Made by a program: the position numbers and the translations under genes
Notes under the pieces: model-generated
The model's database searches: none
What the model saw: only the letters and a program-made list of their open reading frames with translations
What the model was told of the DNA's origin: nothing
Origin: Pseudomonas sp. MWU13-2100
Lineage (GTDB): Bacteria; Pseudomonadota; Gammaproteobacteria; Pseudomonadales; Pseudomonadaceae
NCBI RefSeq assembly: GCF_023242365.1
Contig: NZ_JALLIX010000053.1
Span: forward strand, 1 to 42,221
Length of the DNA: 42,221 nt
Direction of reading: 5' to 3'
Shown here: positions 18,501-25,627 of the stretch, piece by piece
How the letters are laid out: every line of letters begins with the position of its first letter
Numbering within the stretch: position 1 is the stretch's first letter

Positions 18501-18814
18501 AGCCATTGATCGGCGGGGCGGCCAGCGGTGGCGCAATGGGCTTGCGTCCAGAACTGTTCCAGTCGTGCCAGATAACTCGCCTGCAGATGGCGTATCTGCT
18601 CGAGCGTATGGGGCGGCGCATTCCTGTCGTGGCTGGCCGGGAGCGGCTCCGGCAGCGCGTTGAGTAAAGCCGTTACTTGCGCATTGGCGGTCTTGAGCGC
18701 CAGCAACTGGCGCGACTGGAGCTGTGCCGTGTCGTTCGTTGTCGCAGTTCCGTCGGCTGCGCAAGGAGGGGAATGACTGGGAGTGGACGAGAAAAGGGGC
18801 GAGGGCGTGTTCAT
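12521..18814 (-). CDS. Giant DUF6543/dermonecrotic-toxin-like protein with a TcdA/TcdB-type translocation segment
   Basis: This encodes 2097 residues with no Sec signal. Regions I can see: 1-560, DUF6543-like and helix-rich; about 625-745, an OTU/papain-like module with NHY (His679) followed by PAGEDSFFHAV, where Ser697 takes the expected catalytic Cys position; 745-1110, helical; 1120-1290, linker. About 1325-1860 resembles the pore-forming/translocation region of large clostridial toxins: hydrophobic hairpins at 1421-1440 and 1463-1503, then a beta-rich part with LLPRYHPTRIRVSL near 1665. 1870-2097 is a C-terminal DUF6543-type module. Three LY-x-P modules recur (about 216-238, 453-480, 1996-2027). 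The likely role is a contact- or insect-directed toxin. That is inference, because no secretion or immunity genes are adjacent. The start has no good Shine-Dalgarno sequence; a perfect hairpin lies just upstream. Confidence 0.8.
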   Translation of the reverse strand: MNTPSPLFSSTPSHSPPCAADGTATTNDTAQLQSRQLLALKTANAQVTALLNALPEPLPASHDRNAPPHTLEQIRHLQASYLARLEQFWTQAHCATAGRPADQWLALTLKTQLRIEAQLRSFDGTLAADDRQLIDQVLNHPTRAQRESALPVLPTVYRPGVYGIAFLQENASETTPWPGAYVISSRDGAVLQGRNPDPKYFKGKTTVDIKSDLGRVVLYTLEAGLETFVSLKHLHTTLQARIGQAIAQRFSASDDKSEGLFDWQVRALRSLQRQRVTDAFADHEPDTPAALLARIKAAADLRDLLDTGPRENDRSQALEYKTWQQTFKGAGRPDWQRYLTLAWQVKIGQLALALALTKAAQAIAGTWQFANAARLQLAALEARLHGRIDARRRQWIEVLLDYPDPTSRPTIGGHAIIANVLGLPAHPQDTQGNRQIVNGGVLAITSADPSDTGVVLYTPDSPDCGSLEAFDQLHQLERRVLEPAWTDYFAARLSPLSNAAARLLKPGNGGRVQLIPIPGNLHQGLYEVQHDRLIEQARQSLHDATGLTTVPAPQTLPAFTSEPPPWKAALTPQAANGGFGAPRLRLLGGAPQRPSAIAGLVRLGSWNPQVMDIVPPLMTNLPDWPQGSNLVIIDSREPGFGWSVRYRPGLREDTYGYRVNPDMFSARHDVVLYRSSPNHYRVRLNGNSVDVPAGEDSFFHAVAQALNQGHEAATFTVERLRNAVADHIERNPQVVPFVTAEYLPLYARALEHCTELNIWLGDDVYRELTAILKGTPNPYGLFQPAIRYLDATLPSHLPRLGNAVDQVFNSVYETHGLRALPAEIRQIIDGYIDAAPRPTLSLLVDRANRRALLETLLVGPSQVADIDYLVDRTFLFDHNIRHMTLEYGVTAAQLRQYATQYAGNQITARRDLLRAVIERFPALLERLDIIFSSATLTPPMGEGLNVNQIANLLRDPHISTTRLRLIARCADAGIVRINLLDNADTIRSLSDEVVYQLLEHRQQLQALAVHMGPQDIRSMLIPFEVQTYSWNSHQFQSAALANARLKLLLDTPRLFNLLRQRSGRVAANMWRRLTSASFDQARVRRALADPRQALGSLLRLDMALSEELASTSAQAASATPTRPQPAYLRGYELSDGSTPALSGPDARGFYQSPDGKLYIVYEGLHYEVRSFGNRIRIVHAIDGFRRVTYEVQRRAEGTWQLMDAPGLGGDVRRPRPSIAEQSRTQRDEFAALGQAAQQEWQTLGAAEPVSGRVPDLQSIESTSNGYTVALIGPDDTPRQHLALEKSSALARLSTRIRATISAVQQHFAFENGQLRPRPGATHHEVVHSLAQLDGLNSLNTGFALLLLNSGKHSSLSAELANAVQVQFQTQLALVVIGVAVDAKILAQAIYLGLKDAGHLGTETIRLLDKAGQGITLGGKTLTLGGLLAAGSALLVLASLGLDSYLLAHARTAEDKAVYGSNVGLDSLALGTVLAGFAEGAEFLGPLSIPLAGLGLGVSSLVSVFFAKAHKVLATGEHFTREIQAYRSGYIEDPETHILQLSGPVIVTHLDQRNGQVYLGSPKIYAVDNSHSGDPQVIVDERQAIDVGQVLELPRQMALPASDTARALYLPATPEHSYLPQYAWLVGATQRNDAQLQLFKVLEQKTQGRFIEAEWVAVFQKVAEKLLPRYHPTRIRVSLGLEAPPLVMDTLGELGQYLSYDIEGQGSQYDLYLNEGARLNLSSRATSQPSTWVLHSDHLSRPEDIRLEAGRLTIGGVVVQVEDKASVYVVNRANEAYRLDLAAGRYTLVTLGAGDYENVGALVQHLQALQGRQRLDASVHIEDLSPPDHPGRGIYYRPADGSFVAIPVDGEDHGQELYQIPLPWEALVILPSPQREKIQEAAATLAAMSVYLNAQYQKFGGRSAGFWSAHPAEGLPGNEKFYGDFLRAQYRLEVQRARLHSSGYADSACQMMLQLLPGPEQDRSSQGKRQVAVHRLNINGYPADDVLILGDPRQGTLLLYVPESKPALTVCNGVSDLKACVQRLAAADATRQALQEHFPRRYRASNHSALWGYMGTDEALEKIGDSGDWSLIRIDRSPIADEDVFAALASLKRRSEGG

Positions 18815-18838
18815 GGGGCAGTGGTCTCAGGGTCCGGG

Positions 18839-18858
18839 GGGCAACTATCGAGTTGCCC
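18839..18858. promoter_or_regulatory. Perfect inverted repeat upstream of the 2097-residue toxin-like gene
   Basis: GGGCAACT (18839-18846) and AGTTGCCC (18851-18858) form an 8-bp perfect dyad with a 4-base centre (ATCG). It starts 24 bp before the toxin-like start codon. It could be an operator or a 5'-UTR hairpin controlling access to a start that lacks a Shine-Dalgarno sequence. No T run follows, so it is not an intrinsic terminator. Confidence 0.5.
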
Positions 18859-18982
18859 GCTGCTTGTGACGCGTTCGTCGCAAGTGTGGATTGAGTGGGT
18901 TCACCGGATATATGGGACGTGTCCTTGACTCGCGGATGAAAGCGCCCTGATTCGCTCCCCCGCTTTCGGCCTTCGCTTTGAC

Positions 18983-19288
18983 TCAGCGATACGCTGTGGC
19001 GATCCCTCGGCGTTCTTCCAGGCAGTCCTGCGAGCCGGTTTCGAATTCCCGGCAGATCAGCGGACGTTTCTCGTAGATGGTGCAGCGCATGGTGTCGCGA
19101 TCCAGCGCCGCGCACCAGCCGTCGTCCAGGCGCAGCATCACCTCACCGCCCCAATCGTCGATGTCGATGTAGCGTTCGGGGACACCGGTATCGCTGATCA
19201 ACAGCACCTCGAGCCGACAGCAGCAGGCCGCGCAGGTGGAGCAGGTGATCGCCGGTTCGGCGAGGTGGGTCAGGGGAATCGTGGTCAT
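18983..19288 (-). CDS. YkgJ-family (UPF0153) cysteine-cluster protein
   Basis: This 101-residue protein has an N-terminal Cys cluster (C16, C19, C22, C23, C24 in CSTCAACCC) and further cysteines in WCAALD, MRCTIYEKRPLICREF and DCLEE. This is the metal or Fe-S binding pattern of the YkgJ/UPF0153 family, whose function is not established. I chose the ATG at 19288, where the family homology begins; the long upstream extension (to 19522) overlaps the neighbouring gene and is not conserved-looking. The gene lies between the two giant toxin-like genes, on the strand of the 2097-residue one and 168 bp before it. It may be an older core gene that the toxins landed beside, or functionally linked. The sequence cannot decide. 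Confidence 0.85.
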   Translation of the reverse strand: MTTIPLTHLAEPAITCSTCAACCCRLEVLLISDTGVPERYIDIDDWGGEVMLRLDDGWCAALDRDTMRCTIYEKRPLICREFETGSQDCLEERRGIATAYR

Positions 19289-19463
19289 GGGCGCCAGTGT
19301 ATGCCAGCGCCATGGCCGCTGTATGCCTGAACGGACAGCCCGGCGATAGCCGGGTATCACAAGGCTGGGCCGCACTCTGTGTTTACTCCCCGGAACCCGC
19401 GCTCGGTCCTGACCGACGGCGGTTGAGCCCCGGCTCATTTTTCCGATTTGAAGGGAGTCAGAT
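19289..19463. promoter_or_regulatory. Divergent control region between the YkgJ-type gene and the 1619-residue gene
   Basis: The 175-bp region contains TGTATGCC as a direct repeat at 19298-19305 and 19320-19327 (22-bp period, about two helical turns). It also has a CCCGGC-GATA-GCCGGG dyad at 19339-19354. No clear sigma70 promoter is visible to me. The region ends in a good Shine-Dalgarno sequence (AAGGGAG) for the plus-strand gene. Confidence 0.3.
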
Positions 19464-22400
19464 ATGACGGATGCAATTACACCGCCGCGCCCAACGCTCG
19501 AACAGTCGATCGACGCGGTCAAGGCGCTTTTCGCCGACCCGCCGGCCTTGCGCGACGTGGCCTTGTCGATCGTTCAGGAACGCTTTTTTACCCGTTGGGA
19601 GCCGCAGCGCAACGCTTCGCACCTGGTTGTCGGAGCGCCGCGATGGTCGGAGCATGAGGGCAAAAGGGTCTTTGCCGGTTACCGATACAGCGCATTGATC
19701 GACCTCGTGCTCAAGCATTTCACCACGGGCGTCGCGCCGGTTTTCAGCTCTGAGCACGTATTGGAGATCCGCCGCGACGTGCCCGGTACCTGGTACCGGT
19801 ATTGGGTGGATGCGGCGGCGACCCAGGTCATGATCAGAGAGTGGGGCGAGGCCCTCCTTGAGTTCTTCAAGCAGGCCTTGGTCGACTACTGGAACGAAGA
19901 GGACCGGCAAGGCAACAGCCGCTTTCAGCGGCTCTGCGCAGTGCTGACGCGGATTGTCATGGTTGGCAGTGAACACTATCGCGACTTCCTGACGGTTGAT
20001 CTGGAAAAGCCCGACAGGCAGTTCGCGCTCTACGGTATGCGTGCCGTGAGCAAAGACCCGTGGGGCGGGCGTTATCCCGAGGCCTTGCCGCTGCTGATCG
20101 CCCGGCGCAAGGAACACGGTATCGAGCAGATGCCCCTGGTGTTCAATCTGTCCTGGGGACTGTTCAGGGCCGCTTCCACGGACCTGGGACAGTTGGTGCC
20201 GTTGTTCATGAGTACCCGGGCCAATGGTCGCGATATCGAGTATCGCGAGCACCTGCTTTGGAAGCAGGACGATCCGCCCGAGCAAATGGAGCGGACCGTG
20301 GCCAGCCTCGGCGAGGCCTTGCTGGACAATCAGCTCCAGGAGATCGCTCTGATCGGACGCGATCCCCAGTGGACGGTCGAGGACTACCAGCGCCGGCTCG
20401 ATGCGATCACCCGCCCCGATACCTGGTTTTTCGCACCGGTGCCCAAGCAACCTCGTCAGGTACTCGAGTTGCCCGAGGAACTGCAGGCCCTGGGCGATGC
20501 CTTGCCGCATTGGTTGCTGGCGGCTCGTGCCGAGGACATCGCGGCCTATCGTGCCTGGCTGGAAAAGCTCGCCGAGGTCCAGCGCGGTTCGGGCGGCAAG
20601 ACCTTTCTCGACGGTATCGGCGACCTGCCGGGCTTCGCCGCCAAGGCCCTGCGGAAAAAAATGCGCGAGGATCATCCGCAAGTGCTGGAGATCGCCGACC
20701 CCGATGATATCCACCTGGAGTTCGAGGCTACGACCGCTGTGGCTGTGCCCAGTGTTGGCGCGGCGGGTGGCGCGCTGGGAAGTGTGGGCACGGTGCGGAT
20801 GAGCCTGACCGAGTTTGCCCTGGAGAATCTCGGCGGTTTCCGGCATACGAAGATGCGTATCAATATCCGCCGTTGCGCGCTCGAAGCGCCGGTTCCGGCC
20901 TGGATGACCGCGGATTACATCAAGCGCCTGGTGACCTTCGTCGATGTCGGGCGGACCTACCTGGAGCTGCTCGAGTCCACGCTGATCGACGATGCCGACG
21001 AGGCACCACGTCGGGAGAAACTCTTCAGTGCGCAACTGCGGGTGCAATTGCCCATGGCGGCATTGGAACTCAAGATCCGTGGCGAAGCGGACTTTGATGA
21101 GACCGGATACCGTTATGTCGAGGCGGTGATGCAGGGCGAGGCGGCCAGGCAATGGGTAGACGGCCAGCAGATCGTCCTGCGCCCCCTGGCCTTCAAGACT
21201 GAAGCCGATATGCCGGCCGATGTCGTGGCGTCGATGTTCACTATCGGGCCGAAGGACACCCGCCATGGCCCGGTCATTCTCTATCGTCCGCTGCTCGCCA
21301 AGGCCGGCCCGCGGGCGTCGGTCTTCCAGGCGTTGCAGGCGGCGCCGGACAAGGCCTTCTGTCCTCGCGACAACGATGCCCGTCCCACCCCAGCCGCCGA
21401 GCCGCTACGGCAATATCCGAGCTTCGCCGCGCTGTTCGAAGCGATCAAACACCCTGGCCCGTTGCAGGAGGGCGTGCTGACCTGGATGAGTGATCAAGCC
21501 CGGCGCACCTATGACAATGGCGGCTTTGTCGAGCCGCATCGGGTTCGCTCGGTCGAGGATGGTTTTGCCGTGCTGTTGCCGGAGGCGCGGACCACGCTCT
21601 GTGACGAGGAGGTCGAGGGCGATTATCTGCGGCATCTGTTTGCCTCCACCGCCAGGACCCTGATCGCCCTGGCGGATCGCCAGTCGGTGTCCAACGCCGA
21701 ACTACGTTGGGCGACCTTGAAGGAGGGCGCCTGGCTGTTGTTCAACATTGTCCTGATGTTTATCCGTGGCCCGGCGGCGGTGGCCGGCTGGATTTTCGCC
21801 GTGGTTGCCAGCGTCGAGTCCGACTTGCGGCGTTTGCAGGAAAAGGATCCCGCAGCCAAGGCCAATGCCTGGGCCGACCTGCTGATCAATATGGCGTTTA
21901 TCCTCGGGCATCGCCTGAGCCATCTCGAGGCCCCCGTCGAAGTCCAGCACAGGATCCCGACACACGAGGGCTACCGGGCACAGACCCGGGCGACCATCAG
22001 CGAAGGACCGGACAAGCCGATACCGATGAATCTGGAAAACCCTGTGGCACCAGGCCAGACATCCTCGCGCAGGAATATCGTTGATTGGGCGATGATGCGC
22101 TACCCCCTGTCCTCGCCTGACTGGCGGGCCTTGGGCGAAGTGATTGCATCCGGCGAGTATCAGGGGTTGATCCACTTGAAGGAGGGCAAGCAACTGGCGG
22201 CACGCCTAGGCGGCTGGGTGTTTGCCGTGGTCACCGATGGCGAGGGCGGTGTGCGAGTGGTCTCGCCCGACGGTCTGGAGCAAGGCTTCTATTTGAAAAA
22301 CGTCGGTGAGGGCCGCTGGTTGCCGGACCTGAGGCTGCGCCTGCGCGGCGGCTCCGGGCGTGCCGGACGTGAGACGGTCAAGCAATTGCAGGCCAAAAAC

Positions 22401-24323
22401 GCCGCGGCGGCCAAGGCCTTGGCCGAGCGCCACCAGATCATCGAAACCGACGGCAAGCTGGCGATGCGCAGGGCTTCCCTGGCCCGGCTCGACCTGCAGC
22501 GCAAAGAGGCGGGGGATTACTCCGAAGCCGTACGCAGCGAGGCCCGACAACGTTTTATCCAGGAGGCGCGAAAAGCCTTCGACCTGACGGGGCAGAGCAT
22601 CACCTTGCGCGAAGAGGAGGCCCGGCTCAAGCCGGTTGCCAAATGGAAGGAGGCCGTGTGCGCGTTTCTCGGCGTGCAGCTCGGCGGCTGTCGGGAACTG
22701 GTGGACGTGCTGTCCAGGGTCCGCGAGCAAGCGCGTCCATCTGCCGAAGATATCGACTTGGCGAAGGCGACCAATGCCGGACCAGGTTCGGCCTTGTATG
22801 AACGCTCGCTGGCGTATCACATGAGGAAGGTCAGGACCAACGACGAAATGCTGGGCTGGCATAAACTGGAAAAGCAGATGAACGAGCGCCTGGACGAGTT
22901 TCCCGGCCTGGGGAGCAAGGTTCGCGACAAGGTCAATGCGCAGACCAAGGGGGCCCTGACCTTGCTGGATACGCATTCGTCACAACTGCATACCTTGCGC
23001 TGGTTGAGTCTCCACGAACTGGAGCGCGGCGAGCAGAGCTATCCCTCGCTGAGGGATAAAACCCAGGAGGCGGCCATGGCCAGCCGCTCGCGGGTCAACC
23101 TGGAGCTGGACATGGAAATCTCCGCCAGGCGCCGCCGTCGCGTGCTCAATACCTGTATCGAAAATTATGAATCGAGCCTGCAAGTCATCGAGTTCTGGCG
23201 GCACTTGCAGCCGGAGGCTACGTCCGTGGTCTATACCGACCGTCTGCTCGGACTGATCGGGCAACTGCGCGAGGAGGCCATGGAGGCCTTGAGCGAACTG
23301 CTCGACGAGCAGGCCAGCGACATTACCGCGCAGGAGGAGCTTGAGAAAACGCCCGGGCTTATCCAGACCCGTGGCTCCAGGGGGGGGATCTACCTGGGGA
23401 AAGTCAGGCCGCCGAGCCCGGGTCAGACCCGGGAGGTGGTCGAGATCGCCGACGGGGAGGATGTCCTGCTGTTCCAGGAAAGCGACGAGGGGACATATTG
23501 GGAGGAAATCAAGGCGCCCGAGCCAGCCGCGCCAGTGACGGCGGCCAGACCGCAGATCGGCCTCAAACGTTTGCTCGCGGATGCCGAGGGGCAGATGCAG
23601 GCGGCCAATCGGGAGTTGCGCGATGCCCGGGCGGAATTGGCCAAGGCGCTCGACAGGGCCGAGCGCTTGAAGCAGCCGATCAGGGATCCGGTGTTTCTCC
23701 AGGATGTGCTGGAGAGCGAGTCGAAAAAGCTCGAGCGCCTGGTCAATCAACTCGAGGAGCGCCTGGCGTCGGTCGACGCGCCGGTCGAGCGGGTCAATGT
23801 CCAGACACAGGTGGGCAAGCTGCGCGCCTTGGCCCTGGAACTGGTCAATGAAGGGCTGCTGATTCGGGTCGAGGCCACCAAGGCGAGCATGCCGGACATG
23901 GCGCGGGTCGATTTTCTCCGGCGCCAGGGCGTGATCGAAATCAGGAAGAACGGGCCGCGCAGTCTGCTCAAGTCCCGCGACTATCTGCAGGAGTATCTGA
24001 TCCTCGACAAGGCGGCAACGGGCAAGAAGGGCGGGTTGCTCTGGGTTGCGCATTTCCACTATGAGGGCCTGGCCACCTTCGATGATGGTTTCGAACTGGG
24101 CGCGGCGCACCTGAAAACCCGCAATGAGCGCTTTCTCGGCCCCAAGGCCCAGGAGCGCGCCGAAAGTGAACGTTTCGAGCTGATCCGCAGAGGGCGCCCG
24201 GGCCGCGCCCAGGCGGCTGTCGATATCTGGCGCAGCGCGATCAGCCTGCCCATGGCCCGTCGGTTCTTTTTCAGTGCGCCCGAGGTGGAGGCGGCCCTGG
24301 TGGAGCAACTGAAAAGGTTGTAG
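19464..24323 (+). CDS. DUF6543 (dermonecrotic-toxin-domain) giant protein
   Basis: This encodes 1619 residues of the large DUF6543 family common in Pseudomonas and annotated as dermonecrotic toxin domain-containing; its activity is unproven. Features: N-terminal ALRDVALSIVQERFF (29-43); the family motif FFKQALVDYWNEED (134-147); SGGKTFLDGIGDLPGFAAKALR near 376-397; IVLRPLAF (570-577); and GPVILYRPL (602-610), an LY-x-P motif also seen in the divergent protein. A hydrophobic stretch at 752-785 may cross or insert in a membrane. Long charged helices, probably coiled coils, lie at about 965-1060 and 1370-1440. The C-terminal block DYLQEY and WVAHFHYEG (1506-1535) is also typical. There is no signal peptide. 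The ATG has AAGGGAG upstream. It converges with the CFA-like gene, with 20 bp between the stop codons. Confidence 0.85.
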   Translation: MTDAITPPRPTLEQSIDAVKALFADPPALRDVALSIVQERFFTRWEPQRNASHLVVGAPRWSEHEGKRVFAGYRYSALIDLVLKHFTTGVAPVFSSEHVLEIRRDVPGTWYRYWVDAAATQVMIREWGEALLEFFKQALVDYWNEEDRQGNSRFQRLCAVLTRIVMVGSEHYRDFLTVDLEKPDRQFALYGMRAVSKDPWGGRYPEALPLLIARRKEHGIEQMPLVFNLSWGLFRAASTDLGQLVPLFMSTRANGRDIEYREHLLWKQDDPPEQMERTVASLGEALLDNQLQEIALIGRDPQWTVEDYQRRLDAITRPDTWFFAPVPKQPRQVLELPEELQALGDALPHWLLAARAEDIAAYRAWLEKLAEVQRGSGGKTFLDGIGDLPGFAAKALRKKMREDHPQVLEIADPDDIHLEFEATTAVAVPSVGAAGGALGSVGTVRMSLTEFALENLGGFRHTKMRINIRRCALEAPVPAWMTADYIKRLVTFVDVGRTYLELLESTLIDDADEAPRREKLFSAQLRVQLPMAALELKIRGEADFDETGYRYVEAVMQGEAARQWVDGQQIVLRPLAFKTEADMPADVVASMFTIGPKDTRHGPVILYRPLLAKAGPRASVFQALQAAPDKAFCPRDNDARPTPAAEPLRQYPSFAALFEAIKHPGPLQEGVLTWMSDQARRTYDNGGFVEPHRVRSVEDGFAVLLPEARTTLCDEEVEGDYLRHLFASTARTLIALADRQSVSNAELRWATLKEGAWLLFNIVLMFIRGPAAVAGWIFAVVASVESDLRRLQEKDPAAKANAWADLLINMAFILGHRLSHLEAPVEVQHRIPTHEGYRAQTRATISEGPDKPIPMNLENPVAPGQTSSRRNIVDWAMMRYPLSSPDWRALGEVIASGEYQGLIHLKEGKQLAARLGGWVFAVVTDGEGGVRVVSPDGLEQGFYLKNVGEGRWLPDLRLRLRGGSGRAGRETVKQLQAKNAAAAKALAERHQIIETDGKLAMRRASLARLDLQRKEAGDYSEAVRSEARQRFIQEARKAFDLTGQSITLREEEARLKPVAKWKEAVCAFLGVQLGGCRELVDVLSRVREQARPSAEDIDLAKATNAGPGSALYERSLAYHMRKVRTNDEMLGWHKLEKQMNERLDEFPGLGSKVRDKVNAQTKGALTLLDTHSSQLHTLRWLSLHELERGEQSYPSLRDKTQEAAMASRSRVNLELDMEISARRRRRVLNTCIENYESSLQVIEFWRHLQPEATSVVYTDRLLGLIGQLREEAMEALSELLDEQASDITAQEELEKTPGLIQTRGSRGGIYLGKVRPPSPGQTREVVEIADGEDVLLFQESDEGTYWEEIKAPEPAAPVTAARPQIGLKRLLADAEGQMQAANRELRDARAELAKALDRAERLKQPIRDPVFLQDVLESESKKLERLVNQLEERLASVDAPVERVNVQTQVGKLRALALELVNEGLLIRVEATKASMPDMARVDFLRRQGVIEIRKNGPRSLLKSRDYLQEYLILDKAATGKKGGLLWVAHFHYEGLATFDDGFELGAAHLKTRNERFLGPKAQERAESERFELIRRGRPGRAQAAVDIWRSAISLPMARRFFFSAPEVEAALVEQLKRL

Positions 24324-24343
24324 TGGAGCGTGGGACGCGTAGC

Positions 24344-25627
24344 TCAAGCATCGAAGCGCCCGAGCAGCGGCTGGGGCTGCGCCGCCGGTTTGGCCAGCAG
24401 CAACTGGGCAGTGCCGATGCTGCGCTCGAGGAAGCCGCCCTCGCAGTAGCACAGGTAGAACTCCCACAGGCGCAGGAAATAGTCGTCGTAGCCCAGTTCG
24501 CCCAGGCGCCCATGGGCGCGGCGGAAGTTCTCGTGCCACAGGCGCAGGGTCCGTGCGTAATGCAGGCCGAAGTCCTCCATGTGCAGCAGGTTCATATCGG
24601 TTTCGCGGCTGACTACCTCGAGCATCTTCTGCACGCTGGGCAAGGCACCGCCGGGGAAGATATAGCGCTGGATGAAGTCGACGTTGTTCTTCGCCTGCTC
24701 ATAGCGCTGCTCGCGGATGGTGATGGCTTGCAGCAGCATCAGGCCGTTGCTCTTGAGCAGGTGCGCGCATTGCTGGAAGTAGTGGGCGAGAAACTGATGG
24801 CCGACCGCCTCGATCATTTCGATGGACACCAGCTTGTCGTACTGGCCCGTGAGGTCGCGGTAGTCTTCGAGCAGCAACGTGACCTGGTCTTGCAGACCCA
24901 GGGCGTCAATGCGTTGTCGGGTGTAAGCGAACTGTTCCCGGGACAGTGTGGTGGTGGTGACCTTGCAACCGTAATGCTGCGCGGCATGGATCGCCATGCT
25001 GCCCCAACCGGTGCCGATCTCCAGCAAGTGGTCGTCCGGTTGCAGGTCGAGCTTGCGGCAGATGCGTTCCAGCTTGTTCAACTGGGCCTGTTCCAGGCTG
25101 TCGTCGGCCCTGAGGAACTGGGCGGCGGAATACATCATGGTCGGGTCGAGGAACTGCTCGAACAGCTCGTTGCCGAGGTCGTAATGCGCTTCGATATTTT
25201 TCCGCGAGCCTTTGCGGGTGTTGCGGTTGAGCCAGTGCAGACCCTGGATGAACGGCCGCCCGAGTCGCGCCAGGCCACTCTCCATGGCGTCGAGCACGTC
25301 CAGGTTGCTGACAAACACCCGGACTACCGCGGTCAGGTCCGGGCTGCTCCAGTAGCCATGGATAAACGCTTCTCCGGCGCCGATGGAGCCGTTGCCGGCG
25401 ACCATGCCCCAGACCGCCGGGTCCTGAATATGGATCTCCCCTTGCAGGCCGGCGTCGGCCTGGCCGAACAGTTGCCGTTCGCTGTCTTCGACCACCAGCA
25501 ACTGGCCATGACGCAGCTGGTTCAGCTGGCGCAGCACCCCCCGGCGCAACACGGCGGTGGACAGGCTGTTGGCGCTGAACCGATGGGGCCTGGTCACCAG
25601 GCTAGAACTTTTCATGGCGTTGCTCAT
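24344..25627 (-). CDS. CFA-synthase-like SAM-dependent fatty-acid methyltransferase
   Basis: This 427-residue homologue of cyclopropane fatty acid synthase acts on membrane phospholipid acyl chains using SAM. The start at 25627 is set by GAGGAG seven bases upstream. The SAM loop LEIGTGWGS is at 202-210, and the C-terminal YIFPGGALPS and CEGGF are conserved. Two positions of the E. coli bicarbonate site differ: the SCAYW Cys is Ala168 (YSAAQF) and the His of LLHTIG is Gln300 (LLQAIT). Glu273, Tyr357 and Cys395 are kept. This suggests methylation chemistry other than cyclopropanation. It is the last gene of the photolyase operon and overlaps the DUF1365 gene by 26 bp. Similar genes in Rhodobacter are linked to singlet-oxygen response and furan fatty acids (from memory). 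Confidence 0.88.
   Translation of the reverse strand: MSNAMKSSSLVTRPHRFSANSLSTAVLRRGVLRQLNQLRHGQLLVVEDSERQLFGQADAGLQGEIHIQDPAVWGMVAGNGSIGAGEAFIHGYWSSPDLTAVVRVFVSNLDVLDAMESGLARLGRPFIQGLHWLNRNTRKGSRKNIEAHYDLGNELFEQFLDPTMMYSAAQFLRADDSLEQAQLNKLERICRKLDLQPDDHLLEIGTGWGSMAIHAAQHYGCKVTTTTLSREQFAYTRQRIDALGLQDQVTLLLEDYRDLTGQYDKLVSIEMIEAVGHQFLAHYFQQCAHLLKSNGLMLLQAITIREQRYEQAKNNVDFIQRYIFPGGALPSVQKMLEVVSRETDMNLLHMEDFGLHYARTLRLWHENFRRAHGRLGELGYDDYFLRLWEFYLCYCEGGFLERSIGTAQLLLAKPAAQPQPLLGRFDA

Noticed and set aside
19458..21266. About 600-codon open frame on the minus strand
   Set aside because: It is a shadow of the 1619-residue gene, with no ribosome site and no family resemblance.
12521..24323. Prophage, type VI secretion cluster or insertion sequence around the toxin-like genes
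   Set aside because: No integrase, transposase, terminal repeats, VgrG, Hcp, PAAR or Tss proteins are visible on either side.
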